From contig NZ_JNWV01000016.1 of assembly GCF_000716535.1 (NCBI RefSeq), positions 62,001 through 126,000 on the forward strand: DNA of 64,000 nucleotides, given 5' to 3'. The DNA comes from Streptomyces flaveolus (lineage in GTDB: Bacteria > Actinomycetota > Actinomycetes > Streptomycetales > Streptomycetaceae). The notes beneath the pieces are model-generated. The model ran no database searches. It worked only from the letters and a program-made list of their open reading frames with translations, and had not been told where the DNA came from. Positions 45,376 to 54,664 of the stretch are shown here, in pieces (positions within the stretch are counted from its first letter, which is position 1; every line of letters starts with the position of its first letter). Made by a program: the position numbers and the translations under genes.

Positions 45376-46731
45376 TCACACGGTGTGTTCGTCGGCGACG
45401 CTCAACGCGGCGTCGAGCGCGGCCAGGCCCTCCTTCAGCTCGGCCTCGCTCGCGTTGCACGGCGGGACGACGTGGGTGCGGTTCATGTTCACGAAGGGCC
45501 ACAGGCCGTGCCGCTTGGCGGCGGCCGTGAACGCGGCCATGGGGGCGTTTGCCTCACCGGCCGCGTTGTACGGCACCAGCGGCTCGCGGGTCTCCCGGTT
45601 CCTCACCAGGTCCAGCGCCCAGAACATGCCGACACCGCGCACCTCGCCGACGCTCGGGTGCCGCTTCGCCAGCTCGGCGAGGCCGGGTCCGACGACGGTC
45701 TCGCCGAGCCGCTTGGCGTTCTCCACGACGCCCTCCTCCGCCATCACGTTGATCGTGGCGACGGCGGCGGCGCAGGCCAGCGGGTGGCCGGAGTAGGTGA
45801 GGCCGCCGGGGTAGGGGCGCTTGCCGAAGGTCTCCGCGATCTCCTGCGAGACGGCCACACCGCCGAGCGGGACGTAACCGGAGTTCACGCCCTTGGCGAA
45901 GGTCATCAGGTCCGGGGTCACGTCGAACAGGTCCGCCGCGAACCACTCGCCGGTCCGGCCGAAGCCGGCCATGACCTCGTCCAGGACGAAGACGATGCCG
46001 TACTTGTCGCACAGCTCGCGCACCCCGGCCAGGTAGCCGGGCGGCGGCACCATGATGCCGGCGGTGCCCGGGATGGTCTCCAGGACGATCGCCGCGATGG
46101 TCGCCGGGCCCTCGAAGGCGATCGTCGTCTCCAGGTGCTCCAGCGCCCGGGCGCACTCCTGCTCCTCGGTCTCGGCGTAGAAGCGGGAGCGGTACAGGAA
46201 CGGCGCCCAGAAGTGGACGACGCCGGCGGCGGCGCCGTCGGAGGCCCAGCGGCGCGGGTCACCGGTGATGTTGATGGCCTGCTGGGTGCCGCCGTGGTAC
46301 GAGCGGTAGGCCGAGAGCACCTTCGGGCGGCCCGTGTGCAGCCGGGCCATGCGCACCGCGTGCTCGACGGCGTCGGCGCCGCCGTTGGTGAAGAAGATCT
46401 TGTCCAGGTCGCCGGGGGTGCGTTCGGCGATCAGCCGGGCCGCCTCCGAGCGGGCCTCGACGGCGAACGCGGGCGCGAACGTCGTCAGCTTCGCCGCCTG
46501 CTCCTGGATCGCCGCGACGACCTTCGGGTGCTGGTAGCCGATGTTGGTGAAGACGAGTCCGCTGGTGAAGTCCAGGTACCGCGTGCCGTCGTAGTCCCAG
46601 AAGTACGACCCCTCGGCGCCGGCGACGGCGAGCGGGTCGATGAGGTCCTGGGCCGACCAGGAGTGGAAGACGTGCGCACGGTCCGCGGCCTTCACCGCGG
46701 CGCCGGCTTCGGGGCTGGGCTGAGGGGTCAT
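45376..46731 (-). CDS. Class III (omega) aminotransferase
   Basis: 451 aa. Landmarks are YLDFTSGLVFTNIGYQHPKV, FFTNGGADAVEHAVRMAR, SYHGGTQQAI, VFVLDEVMAGFGRTGEWFA, and the PLP lysine in LMTFAKGVNSGYVPLGG (Lys280). It transfers an omega-amino group to an oxo-acid, probably pyruvate or 2-oxoglutarate; the amine is unknown. TACGCT with a 7-nt gap and no ribosome site indicate a leaderless mRNA. It is divergent from the protein-kinase gene and followed by a GntR regulator gene. Confidence 0.93.
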   Translation of the reverse strand: MTPQPSPEAGAAVKAADRAHVFHSWSAQDLIDPLAVAGAEGSYFWDYDGTRYLDFTSGLVFTNIGYQHPKVVAAIQEQAAKLTTFAPAFAVEARSEAARLIAERTPGDLDKIFFTNGGADAVEHAVRMARLHTGRPKVLSAYRSYHGGTQQAINITGDPRRWASDGAAAGVVHFWAPFLYRSRFYAETEEQECARALEHLETTIAFEGPATIAAIVLETIPGTAGIMVPPPGYLAGVRELCDKYGIVFVLDEVMAGFGRTGEWFAADLFDVTPDLMTFAKGVNSGYVPLGGVAVSQEIAETFGKRPYPGGLTYSGHPLACAAAVATINVMAEEGVVENAKRLGETVVGPGLAELAKRHPSVGEVRGVGMFWALDLVRNRETREPLVPYNAAGEANAPMAAFTAAAKRHGLWPFVNMNRTHVVPPCNASEAELKEGLAALDAALSVADEHTV

Positions 46732-46926
46732 GCGGCCGAGCGTAGATGTCCGCGATGCGGAAGGCCTATCGGCGTCCTGTTCCGTGGACGGGGGGAAAGC
46801 GCGACAGGTTGTCGACGGTCGATGGACGGCGGTGGATGGACGGTGGATCGCCGGGGGAGGGGGCCCTCGTCGTACCACCGCACTATTCTCGGTCGTCGCA
46901 GACCTATGGGGGGAAGGCGGACGCGG

Positions 46927-48807
46927 ATGGAGAAGCTGGGGGCTGGGGATCCGCTGGGGGTACCCCCGGCCGGAGGCTGGGGGAGGATCGGGGCCTACCG
47001 GCTGCTGGCGCGGCTCGGCGCCGGCGGCATGGGCGAGGTGTACCTGGCCCGGTCGGACCGGGGGCGGACGGTCGCGGTGAAGCTCGTCCGGGAGGAGCTT
47101 GCCGCGCAGGAGGAGTTCCGGGCGCGGTTCCGGCAGGAGGTGCTGGCCGCGCGCCGGGTCGGCGGGTACTGGACCGCGCCCGTGCTGGACGCGGACACCG
47201 AGGCGGCCGTGCCGTGGGTGGCGACCGGGTACGTGGCCGGGCCGAGTCTCCAGCAGGTCGTCGGACACGACCACGGGGCGCTGCCCGAGCGGTCGGTACG
47301 CATCCTCGCGGCGGGGCTCGCGCACGCGCTGAAGGACATCCACGCGGCCGGGATCGTGCACCGGGACCTCAAGCCGTCCAACGTGCTCGTGACCATCGAC
47401 GGACCCCGCGTGATCGACTTCGGGATCGCCCGCGCGCGGGAGACGGCGACCGCGGGCGGTGAGGGGCTCACCCGGGCCGGGGCGCTCGTCGGGTCGCCGG
47501 GGTTCATGGCGCCCGAGCAGGTGCGGGGCGACCGGATCACACCGGCGTGCGACGTGTTCTGCCTCGGGTCCGTGCTGGCGTACGCGGCGACCGGGACGCT
47601 GCCCTTCGGCAACGCCGACAGCGGCGCGCACGCGCTGATGTTCCGGATCGCCCAGGAGGAGCCGGACCTCACCGGGGTGCCGGAGGGGATCGCCGACCTG
47701 GTGCGGGACTGCCTGCGCAAGGAGCCGGGAGCCCGGCCCTCGCTGGACGCGATCCTGGAGCGGACCGGGGTGGAGGACACCGTGGCCGAGGGGCGGTCCC
47801 GGGACCCTTGGCTGCCGAGTTCGCTGGTCGCGCAGCTCGGGCGGCACGCGGTGCGGTTGCTGGAGGTCGAGAATCCGGAGGGGGGTGCGGGCCCGGCGTC
47901 CGGTCCGGGCGGGGAGCCCGAGCATGCCGCCGTCTCCGACGGCGGGGACGCCGGAAGCACCGACCGCCTGCCCACCGTGGTCTCCGCCCAGGCTCCTCCG
48001 CCGCCCGGCGTGCCGCCCGCGGCCCCCGGGTTCGGACCGGCGTACGGCGTGCCGCAGCCCCAGCCGTCGTATCCGCAGCAGCAGTACCCGCAGCAGCCGT
48101 ATCCGCAGCAGCCCTACGCGCAACCGCATCCGCCGCACCCGCAGCCCGTCGGCCACGGGTATCCGCCGCCCGGGTCCACCCCGCCGTACGGGCCGCCCAC
48201 CGTCGGCGTCCCGGTGGACCCCGAGCGGCGCAGCGGGCGGTCCACCGCGCTGCTCGTCGTGATCGCCCTGGTCGTCGCGCTGGGCGCGGGCGGTTCGGTG
48301 TACGCGCTGATGCGGAACGGCGGCGGGACCGATGACAAGGGCGGCGGCACGGTCGGCCCGGCGCCCACCGTCACCTCCGGCTCGCCGGACGACTCCGGCA
48401 CGCCGTCCCCGTCCGGAACGGAGGAGCCGTCCCCCTCCGCCTCCACGGCCGGCGCGGTGCCGGACGCCTATCTGGGCACCTGGCGGACGACCATCGACAA
48501 CGCGGCCGGTGCCAACACTCGTGAACTGACCATCCGCCAGGGCGAGGTGGGCGACACCGTGCTGACGCTGGTCGCGGACGGGCCGACCGAGGGCGGTGGG
48601 TCGTACCACTGCGTCTTCGAGGCGGAGCTGGCCGAACAGCCCGGTGCGGACGGGCCGTTGGAGATCGGGCCGTCCACCGTGACCACCGGCGAGCCCGCCT
48701 CCTCCTGCACCCCGGGCGAGGCCACCGAGGTCACCCTGCTGCCGGACGGACGGCTGAAGCGGGCGAAGGCGAGCGGCGGGGAGAGCCTGACGTACAGCAA
48801 GGACTGA
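46927..48807 (+). CDS. Transmembrane Ser/Thr protein kinase
   Basis: 626 aa from the ATG at 46927; GGGGAAGG lies about 10 nt upstream. The kinase domain (about 23-290) has GAGGMGEVYLA, catalytic VAVKL (Lys52), HRDLKPSN (about 145) and DFGIARA. A Pro/Gln/Tyr-rich linker (repeats of YPQQ, about 375-400) precedes one membrane helix (439-461). An extracellular Ser/Thr/Pro stalk and a C-terminal domain of about 120 residues (YLGTWRTTIDN at its start, one Cys pair) follow. There are no PASTA repeats. N-terminal residues GVPPAGGWG are encoded by a dispersed repeat. Confidence 0.93.
   Translation: MEKLGAGDPLGVPPAGGWGRIGAYRLLARLGAGGMGEVYLARSDRGRTVAVKLVREELAAQEEFRARFRQEVLAARRVGGYWTAPVLDADTEAAVPWVATGYVAGPSLQQVVGHDHGALPERSVRILAAGLAHALKDIHAAGIVHRDLKPSNVLVTIDGPRVIDFGIARARETATAGGEGLTRAGALVGSPGFMAPEQVRGDRITPACDVFCLGSVLAYAATGTLPFGNADSGAHALMFRIAQEEPDLTGVPEGIADLVRDCLRKEPGARPSLDAILERTGVEDTVAEGRSRDPWLPSSLVAQLGRHAVRLLEVENPEGGAGPASGPGGEPEHAAVSDGGDAGSTDRLPTVVSAQAPPPPGVPPAAPGFGPAYGVPQPQPSYPQQQYPQQPYPQQPYAQPHPPHPQPVGHGYPPPGSTPPYGPPTVGVPVDPERRSGRSTALLVVIALVVALGAGGSVYALMRNGGGTDDKGGGTVGPAPTVTSGSPDDSGTPSPSGTEEPSPSASTAGAVPDAYLGTWRTTIDNAAGANTRELTIRQGEVGDTVLTLVADGPTEGGGSYHCVFEAELAEQPGADGPLEIGPSTVTTGEPASSCTPGEATEVTLLPDGRLKRAKASGGESLTYSKD
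46965..46996. repeat. Dispersed hairpin repeat inside the kinase gene
   Basis: GGGGGTACCCCCGGCCGGAG followed by GCTGGGGGAGG; its reverse complement matches the repeat at 33483 (CCTCCCCCAG then TACCCC). It is in frame and encodes residues around GVPPAGGWG, before the ATP-binding loop of the kinase. Confidence 0.65.
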
Positions 48808-48949
48808 CCGTGACGGCCGGCAACGAGCGCTGCTCGCAAAGTAGTTGAACGTCGGGCGAACGTTCGTGGACCGGACCCGACGGGGCCCGTTCGCGCGCGT
48901 ACCGTGACTCCACCATCATCCGGCTCCGGGGAGTGGCGGGGGCACCCAC

Positions 48950-50479
48950 ATGGAGTGGCTGAGCGCGGAGAACGTCGTCGCCGTCGGCACCGCGGTGCTG
49001 GGCATCGCCGCGTCCGCGGGCATGGTCTGGTACGAGCGCCGGGTGCCGCGGCGCAAGAGGATCGGCTACCGGGTGCAGATGGACAACCCGATAGGCGACG
49101 ACGTGCGGTCCGGGCGGGTCAACCGGCGGCTCGGGCTCTTCCTCGAAGCGCCCGGCATGGAGGACGCCACGCTCGTCCTGCTGCGCGTCGAGAACGACGG
49201 CTCGCAGGGCATCGACCGCGACGACTACACCAGCCCCGAACGGCACGGGCTCACCGCGGTCTTCACCGACCGGACCATCCGGGGCGTCTCGGTGACCCAG
49301 CCCACCGACACCGACCACCTGATGGACCACTTCACCGCCGAGCGCGGCTTCGGCTACGAGGGCAACGCCCTGCGCATCCCGCGCGTCCCGCTCAACAAGG
49401 GCGACCACTTCAAGCTGCTGGTGCTGCTGTCCGGCGGTGACGTGGGCCGGGGGATCCGGCTGATCGGCGGGATCCGGGAGGGCGAGGTCCACCCCAACCG
49501 CAGCGCCACCCCCGACGACAAGCCGCCCCTGTTCAGCCGTGCCTCCCGGCTCATCACCATCATGCTCACGGTGTGCGTGATGACCCTCGCCGGCATCGTC
49601 GTGGCCCGGGACGACAGCCCGCCGCCGGTCGGCTGCGAGCAGGGCGGGCTGACCGTGATCGGCTCGACGGCCTTCGCGCCGGTGCTGCGGGAGGTGGCGA
49701 AGGAGTACGAGGAGGACTGCGAGGGCGCGGACATCGCCGTCGACGTCCACGGGTCCACCGCCGGCATCCGGGAGCTGGCGGCGGCCGGGGCGGCGGCGCA
49801 GGGGAAGGGGGCGCCGGCGGTCGTCGCCTTCTCGGACGGGCCCAAGCCCGGCGACATGCCCGAGCTGCGCGAGACCCGGGTCGCGCTGTCCGTGTTCGCG
49901 CTGGTGGTCAACGACGACGTGGGCGTACGCGACCTGTCCACCGCGGACGTGCGCGGGCTGTACCAGGGGCGGATCCGCGACTGGGCGCGGCTGGGCGGGC
50001 GGTCGCTGCCGGTCCACCTGGTCAGCCGGGACGCCAACTCCGGGACCCGGCAGGTCTTCCAGCGGCGGGTGCTGGGACGGGGCGAGATGGCGAACTCGTC
50101 CGTCGACTGCGTCCACAAGGACTATCCGTCGGCGCCGGTGACCCGCTGTGAGCTGGACTCCACCGACCAGGTGCTGGCGAAGGTGGCCGGACTGCCCGGC
50201 GCCGTCGGCTACAGCGAGCTGAACCTGGCGCTGCGGGCGAAGGGGGTGCGCGTGCTGAGCCTCGACGGCGGCGCGCCCTCCGTCGACGCCATCGAGCACG
50301 GGCGCAGCGGGTATCCGTACCGGGAGATCGAGTACGCCTACACCTACGGCAGCCCGCCCGCCGACTCCCTCGCCTCCAGCTTCCTGACGTACCTGTCCCG
50401 GGGGAACGGCCAGTCCATCATCCGCACCCATGGACACGTGCCGTGCTGGACACCGGAGGGGATGAAACTGTGCGCGTAG
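48950..50479 (+). CDS. Membrane-anchored PstS-like substrate-binding protein
   Basis: 509 aa. A helix at 8-27 is followed by a soluble domain (30-195) that I do not recognise and a second helix at about 200-222 (LITIMLTVCVMTLAGIVVA). The rest is a phosphate-binding (PstS-like) periplasmic fold: LTVIGSTAFAPVLREVAKEY, DVHGSTAGIREL, SRDANSGTRQVF (an SGTR-type anion-binding loop) and GAVGYSELNLAL. Two predicted helices place the N-terminal domain inside and the binding domain outside, or the reverse. It has no Pst transporter genes beside it, so a sensing role is as likely as uptake. Confidence 0.78.
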   Translation: MEWLSAENVVAVGTAVLGIAASAGMVWYERRVPRRKRIGYRVQMDNPIGDDVRSGRVNRRLGLFLEAPGMEDATLVLLRVENDGSQGIDRDDYTSPERHGLTAVFTDRTIRGVSVTQPTDTDHLMDHFTAERGFGYEGNALRIPRVPLNKGDHFKLLVLLSGGDVGRGIRLIGGIREGEVHPNRSATPDDKPPLFSRASRLITIMLTVCVMTLAGIVVARDDSPPPVGCEQGGLTVIGSTAFAPVLREVAKEYEEDCEGADIAVDVHGSTAGIRELAAAGAAAQGKGAPAVVAFSDGPKPGDMPELRETRVALSVFALVVNDDVGVRDLSTADVRGLYQGRIRDWARLGGRSLPVHLVSRDANSGTRQVFQRRVLGRGEMANSSVDCVHKDYPSAPVTRCELDSTDQVLAKVAGLPGAVGYSELNLALRAKGVRVLSLDGGAPSVDAIEHGRSGYPYREIEYAYTYGSPPADSLASSFLTYLSRGNGQSIIRTHGHVPCWTPEGMKLCA

Positions 50480-50493
50480 CTTCCGGCTGATCG

Positions 50494-50525
50494 CGTAGGT
50501 CCCCGCGCCCCTTTCGGGGTGCTCA
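50494..50525. repeat. Dispersed GTCGCGCAG-type repeat acting as a terminator
   Basis: Decayed copy with GTCCCCGCGCCCC then TTTCGGGGTGC; GCGCCCC and GGGGTGC pair around TTTC. It lies between two convergent genes (stops at 50479 and 50523) and even includes the last codon of the minus-strand gene. Confidence 0.7.
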
Positions 50526-51272
50526 CCGCGGCTCCGGTGGCCGTTGCCGGGGCATGTTGGGGCGGCTCCCGTTCGCCGGGGGGAGGGGGAAGCGGGCCCC
50601 CGGGCCCCCGGTCTCCTGGCGGGGCACCGTCGCCACCGCCGTCTGGATGCCCAGCGGGGCGGACCCCGTGCGGAACTCCACCATCCAGTCGGTCGTCTCC
50701 GTGCGCACCAGCTCCGTGACGTCCTCCGAGAACCGGCGCAGCACCGACAGGCACCGCTCGGCCGCCTCGCTCGCCGTGCCCTCCGCCGGCCCCAGCACCT
50801 CCCGCACGCACTCCGACGCCCAGTCGAACTGCAACGCCTGGAGCCGCCGGTGCACCGCCTGGGCCGTGGCCACGTCCCTTATCCACCCGGACGTGACCCC
50901 GAAGAACCGGTCGATGCCGACGCAGGACACCGCGAGCAGCAGCGCCAGACAGCCCCAGGGCGCCACCCCGCCGGCCACCCCCGTCAGATCCAGCAGCGGC
51001 AGCGCCGCCCCGGCCACGGCCCCGGCCGCCGCCCCGACCCGCAGCACGCGCGCCCCGCGCCGCTTCCACACCCGGTCCCGCAGATACCAGGCGGCCGTCT
51101 CCAGTGCCCGCCGCTCCACCCACCGGTACAGCTCGTCCAGGCGCTCGGCGGGCTCGCCCCAGTCCCCGAGCGGAAAGGCCCGCCCGGTCAGATCGCCCGG
51201 CCGCAGCCCGGCCGCACCCTCGCCCCGCCCGTCCTGAGGCGGACCCTCGGGCTGCATCTCCGGCTGACCCAC
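50523..51272 (-). CDS. SLATT-like two-helix membrane protein
   Basis: 249 aa from the GTG at 51272, with TAGGGAG 8 nt upstream (an in-frame GTG lies at 51293). A polar N-terminus leads into RLDELYRWVERRALETAAWY, then two adjacent membrane helices (RVGAAAGAVAGAALPLLDL and WGCLALLLAVSCVGIDRFF) and a long helix with RDVATAQAVHRRLQALQFDW. This matches the SLATT layout (two helices plus a cytosolic helix), a family predicted to form pores in nucleotide-signal systems. The C-terminal 40 residues are Pro/Gly/Arg-rich. The neighbouring PstS-like gene converges on it. Confidence 0.65.
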   Translation of the reverse strand: MGQPEMQPEGPPQDGRGEGAAGLRPGDLTGRAFPLGDWGEPAERLDELYRWVERRALETAAWYLRDRVWKRRGARVLRVGAAAGAVAGAALPLLDLTGVAGGVAPWGCLALLLAVSCVGIDRFFGVTSGWIRDVATAQAVHRRLQALQFDWASECVREVLGPAEGTASEAAERCLSVLRRFSEDVTELVRTETTDWMVEFRTGSAPLGIQTAVATVPRQETGGPGARFPLPPANGSRPNMPRQRPPEPR

Positions 51273-51522
51273 CCGGCACTCCCTACTGATCACGACCGGT
51301 CACGTTGCGTGACATTCCCTGCCGACGCGCGGCCACCTTCCTACCGCCCAACGGGTGGCGGAGAGGGGGCTTTCCCGGCTTTTCCGCCCGTAAGAGGGCC
51401 TTGATCAGGTATAGGACTCACGTTGTTCTCACTCGAAAGAGTGGCGGAGCAGTGGCCGCGTGGACCACGTAGGCTCATTCCCGACGGAGAAAAACGTCGG
51501 AGAAGACGGCGAGGAGCTGATC

Positions 51523-51867
51523 GTGATCCCCGGTGGTGGCCAGCCCAACATGCAGCAGTTGCTCCAGCAGGCCCAGAAGATGCAGCAGGACCTGCAGCGG
51601 GCCCAGGAGGAACTGGCGAACACGGAGGTCGACGGGCAGGCGGGCGGCGGTCTGGTGAAGGCCACCGTCACCGGCTCCGGTGAGCTGCGGGCGCTCAAGA
51701 TCGACCCGAAGGCGGTGGACCCGGAGGACACCGAGACCCTCGCCGACCTCATCGTGGCGGCCGTCCAGGCGGCCAACGAGAACGCGCAGGCGCTCCAGCA
51801 GCAGAAGCTCGGCCCGCTGGCCCAGGGGCTGGGCGGCGGCAGCGGTATCCCAGGCCTGCCGTTCTGA
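51523..51867 (+). CDS. YbaB/EbfC nucleoid-associated protein
   Basis: 114 aa from the GTG at 51523 with GAGGAG 6 nt upstream; the frame extends upstream to 51460 but the family begins at about [20 protein letters not shown]. The helical dimer ([20 protein letters not shown]) and the beta core ([20 protein letters not shown]) are typical. EbfC binds DNA nonspecifically; it is nearly always encoded just upstream of recR, as here (gap of 73 bp). Confidence 0.93.
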   Translation: MIPGGGQPNMQQLLQQAQKMQQDLQRAQEELANTEVDGQAGGGLVKATVTGSGELRALKIDPKAVDPEDTETLADLIVAAVQAANENAQALQQQKLGPLAQGLGGGSGIPGLPF

Positions 51868-51940
51868 CGCCTCCGCCTTCCGGGCGGAGGCGCGAGGCAA
51901 CTACCGTACGTACCGAAAGGTCTCCAGGAAGGGCAGTCCG

Positions 51941-52540
51941 TTGTACGAAGGCGTGGTCCAGGACCTCATCGACGAGCTGGGGCGGCTTCCCGGCGTCGGT
52001 CCCAAGAGCGCGCAGCGGATCGCCTTCCACATCCTGCAGGCCGAGCCGACGGACGTGAAGCGGCTCGCGCAGGCACTCCTGGAGGTGAAGGCGAAGGTCC
52101 GCTTCTGCGCGACCTGCGGCAACGTGGCGCAGGAGGAGCTGTGCGGCATCTGCCGCGACCCGCGCCGCGACCCCTCCGTCATCTGTGTGGTGGAGGAGCC
52201 GAAGGACGTCGTCGCGATCGAGCGCACCCGTGAGTTCCGGGGGCGGTACCACGTGCTCGGCGGCGCGATCAGCCCGATCGAGGGCGTGGGACCCGACGAC
52301 CTGCGTATACGGGAACTTCTCGCGCGGTTGGCCGACGGGACGGTCACGGAACTGATCCTGGCCACGGACCCGAATCTGGAAGGCGAGGCGACGGCGACCT
52401 ACCTCGCCCGCATGATCAAGCCCATGGGCCTGAAGGTCACCCGCCTGGCCAGCGGCCTCCCGGTGGGTGGCGACCTGGAATACGCGGACGAGGTGACCCT
52501 CGGCCGCGCCTTCGAGGGGAGACGACTCCTAGATGTCTGA
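51941..52540 (+). CDS. recR: Recombination protein RecR
   Basis: 199 aa from the TTG at 51941, with AGGAAGGG 8 nt upstream; that start gives the conserved [20 protein letters not shown]. The HhH motif, the Cys4 zinc module (CATCG and CGIC, about 55-72) and the Toprim domain ([15 protein letters not shown], then [15 protein letters not shown]) are intact. RecR works with RecO and RecF on recombinational repair. Its stop overlaps the start of the next gene by 8 bp. Confidence 0.96.
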   Translation: MYEGVVQDLIDELGRLPGVGPKSAQRIAFHILQAEPTDVKRLAQALLEVKAKVRFCATCGNVAQEELCGICRDPRRDPSVICVVEEPKDVVAIERTREFRGRYHVLGGAISPIEGVGPDDLRIRELLARLADGTVTELILATDPNLEGEATATYLARMIKPMGLKVTRLASGLPVGGDLEYADEVTLGRAFEGRRLLDV

Positions 52541-53195
52541 CGCCACACTGCACGCCTCGACGCAGAACCCGGACGACTTCGTGGTCCAGATCGCGGACCA
52601 GGTCGAGAGCTTCCTGGTGGCCGTCACGGAGGTGGCGAAGGGCGACGAGCCCGAATCGGCGGTTCCCTTCCTCCTCCTTGAGGTCTCCCAGCTCCTGCTG
52701 GCCGGCGGCCGGCTGGGCGCCCACGAGGACATCGTCCCCGAGGAGCGCTACGAGCCCGACCCGGGTCCCGAACCGGACGTGGACGAGCTGCGCGAGAACT
52801 ACGCCCGGCTCCTGGACCCGATCGACGTCTACTCCGAGGTCTTCGACCCCTACGAGCCCCGCAAGGCGCCGGTGCCGGCCCGGATCTCCGACGACCTCGC
52901 CGACATCATCGCCGACCTCCGCCACGGCATGGTCCACTACCGCGCCGGCCGCACCACCGAGGCCCTGTGGTGGTGGCAGTTCTCCTACTTCTCCAACTGG
53001 GGCCCGACGGCCTCCGCGGTGCTGCGCGCCCTCCAGTCCGTCCTCATCCACGTCCGCCTCAACCAGCCCCTGGAGGAACTGGACGGCCTCGACACCGACC
53101 AGGCCGCCATGGGCGACGAGACCCTGGAGTTCGAGGCGGGCCGCGTCATGGCCGAGGAGATCGGCGCCCCCCTGGGAATCCGCCGGGGGCAGTAG
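52533..53195 (+). CDS. DUF5063 family protein
   Basis: 220 aa, ATG overlapping the recR end (8 bp). Acidic, mostly helical: [56 protein letters not shown] and [15 protein letters not shown]. This matches the DUF5063 proteins that follow recR in many actinomycetes; the function is unknown. The overlap suggests cotranscription with ybaB and recR. Confidence 0.85.
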   Translation: MSDATLHASTQNPDDFVVQIADQVESFLVAVTEVAKGDEPESAVPFLLLEVSQLLLAGGRLGAHEDIVPEERYEPDPGPEPDVDELRENYARLLDPIDVYSEVFDPYEPRKAPVPARISDDLADIIADLRHGMVHYRAGRTTEALWWWQFSYFSNWGPTASAVLRALQSVLIHVRLNQPLEELDGLDTDQAAMGDETLEFEAGRVMAEEIGAPLGIRRGQ

Positions 53196-53376
53196 CCGGC
53201 CCGGAGGTGTCCGGGCCCGGCGCGCTGTGAGCCAGGGCACTTTCCGAGTGGTGCGCCGATCGCTGGGCAGGGGTCGAGACCGGGCGGTCGGATGTCTCAC
53301 CATGCGGGAGCAGGGTGGTGGAATTCGGACGCTCGATAGACTGAGCCGACACAAACGAACCGAGCGAGGAGCGCAC

Positions 53377-54648
53377 GTGGGCCTTGTCGTGCAGAAGTAC
53401 GGAGGCTCCTCCGTAGCCGATGCCGAAGGCATCAAGCGCGTCGCCAAGCGGATCGTGGAAGCGAAGAAGAACGGCAACCAGGTTGTCGTCGTCGTTTCCG
53501 CGATGGGCGACACGACGGACGAGCTGATCGATCTCGCCGAGCAGGTCTCTCCCATGCCTGCCGGGCGGGAGTTCGACATGCTGCTGACCGCCGGAGAGCG
53601 GATCTCCATGGCCCTGCTGGCGATGGCGATCAAAAACCTGGGCCACGAGGCCCAGTCCTTCACCGGCAGCCAGGCAGGCGTCATCACCGACTCGGTCCAC
53701 AACAAAGCCCGGATCATCGACGTCACGCCGGGCCGGATCCGCACCGCGCTGGACGAGGGCAACATCGCCATCGTCGCCGGTTTCCAGGGCGTCAGCCAGG
53801 ACAAGAAGGACATCACCACCCTCGGGCGCGGTGGGTCCGACACGACGGCCGTGGCGCTCGCCGCCGCGCTCGACGCCGAGGTCTGCGAGATCTACACGGA
53901 CGTCGACGGCGTGTTCACCGCCGACCCGCGCGTGGTGAAGAAGGCGAAGAAGATCGACTGGATCTCCTTCGAGGACATGCTGGAGCTCGCGGCCTCCGGC
54001 TCCAAGGTGCTGCTCCACCGCTGTGTGGAGTACGCCCGCCGCTACAACATCCCGATCCACGTCCGGTCGTCCTTCAGCGGACTCCAGGGCACGTGGGTCA
54101 GCAGTGAGCCGATTGGGGACAAGAAGGTGGAGCAGGCCATCATCTCCGGTGTCGCGCACGACACCTCCGAGGCCAAGATCACGGTCGTCGGCGTGCCGGA
54201 CAAGCCGGGTGAGGCCGCCGCGATCTTCCGGACCATCGCCGATGCCGAGATCAACATCGACATGGTCGTGCAGAACGTGTCCGCCGCGTCCACCGGCCTG
54301 ACGGACATCTCCTTCACCCTGCCGAAGACCGAGGGCCGCAAGGCCATCGACGCGCTGGAGAAGAACCGCTCCGGCATCGGCTTCGACTCCCTGCGCTACG
54401 ACGACCAGATCGGCAAGATCTCCCTGGTCGGCGCCGGTATGAAGACCAACCCGGGCGTCACCGCCGCGTTCTTCGAGGCGCTCAGCGACGCCGGTGTGAA
54501 CATCGAGCTGATCTCGACCTCCGAGATCCGCATCTCGGTGGTCACCCGCGCCGACGACGTGCCGGAGGCCGTCCGTGCCGTCCACACCGCCTTCGGTCTG
54601 GACTCCGACAGCGACGAGGCCGTCGTCTACGGCGGCACCGGCCGATGA
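53377..54648 (+). CDS. ask: Aspartate kinase
   Basis: 423 aa from the GTG at 53377 with GAGGAG 6 nt upstream. The start [20 protein letters not shown], the kinase motif [19 protein letters not shown] and two C-terminal ACT domains ([18 protein letters not shown] and [15 protein letters not shown]) are clear. It phosphorylates aspartate in the first step to lysine, threonine, methionine and diaminopimelate; actinobacterial enzymes are feedback-inhibited through the ACT domains. An internal start giving the beta subunit alone, as in related genera, is possible. The asd gene follows 16 bp on. Confidence 0.97.
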   Translation: MGLVVQKYGGSSVADAEGIKRVAKRIVEAKKNGNQVVVVVSAMGDTTDELIDLAEQVSPMPAGREFDMLLTAGERISMALLAMAIKNLGHEAQSFTGSQAGVITDSVHNKARIIDVTPGRIRTALDEGNIAIVAGFQGVSQDKKDITTLGRGGSDTTAVALAAALDAEVCEIYTDVDGVFTADPRVVKKAKKIDWISFEDMLELAASGSKVLLHRCVEYARRYNIPIHVRSSFSGLQGTWVSSEPIGDKKVEQAIISGVAHDTSEAKITVVGVPDKPGEAAAIFRTIADAEINIDMVVQNVSAASTGLTDISFTLPKTEGRKAIDALEKNRSGIGFDSLRYDDQIGKISLVGAGMKTNPGVTAAFFEALSDAGVNIELISTSEIRISVVTRADDVPEAVRAVHTAFGLDSDSDEAVVYGGTGR

Positions 54649-54664
54649 GCCGGGACACGCGCCG

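Noticed and set aside
45376..48609. A 1077-codon minus-strand frame running through the kinase gene into the aminotransferase
   Set aside because: Aminotransferase homology starts only at the ATG at 46731, which has a TACGCT box 7 nt upstream. The upstream part is the reverse frame of the kinase gene.
53377..54648. Separate internal gene for the aspartate-kinase beta subunit
   Set aside because: An internal start is known in relatives, but I could not identify one internal start with a clear ribosome site here, so no separate feature is given.
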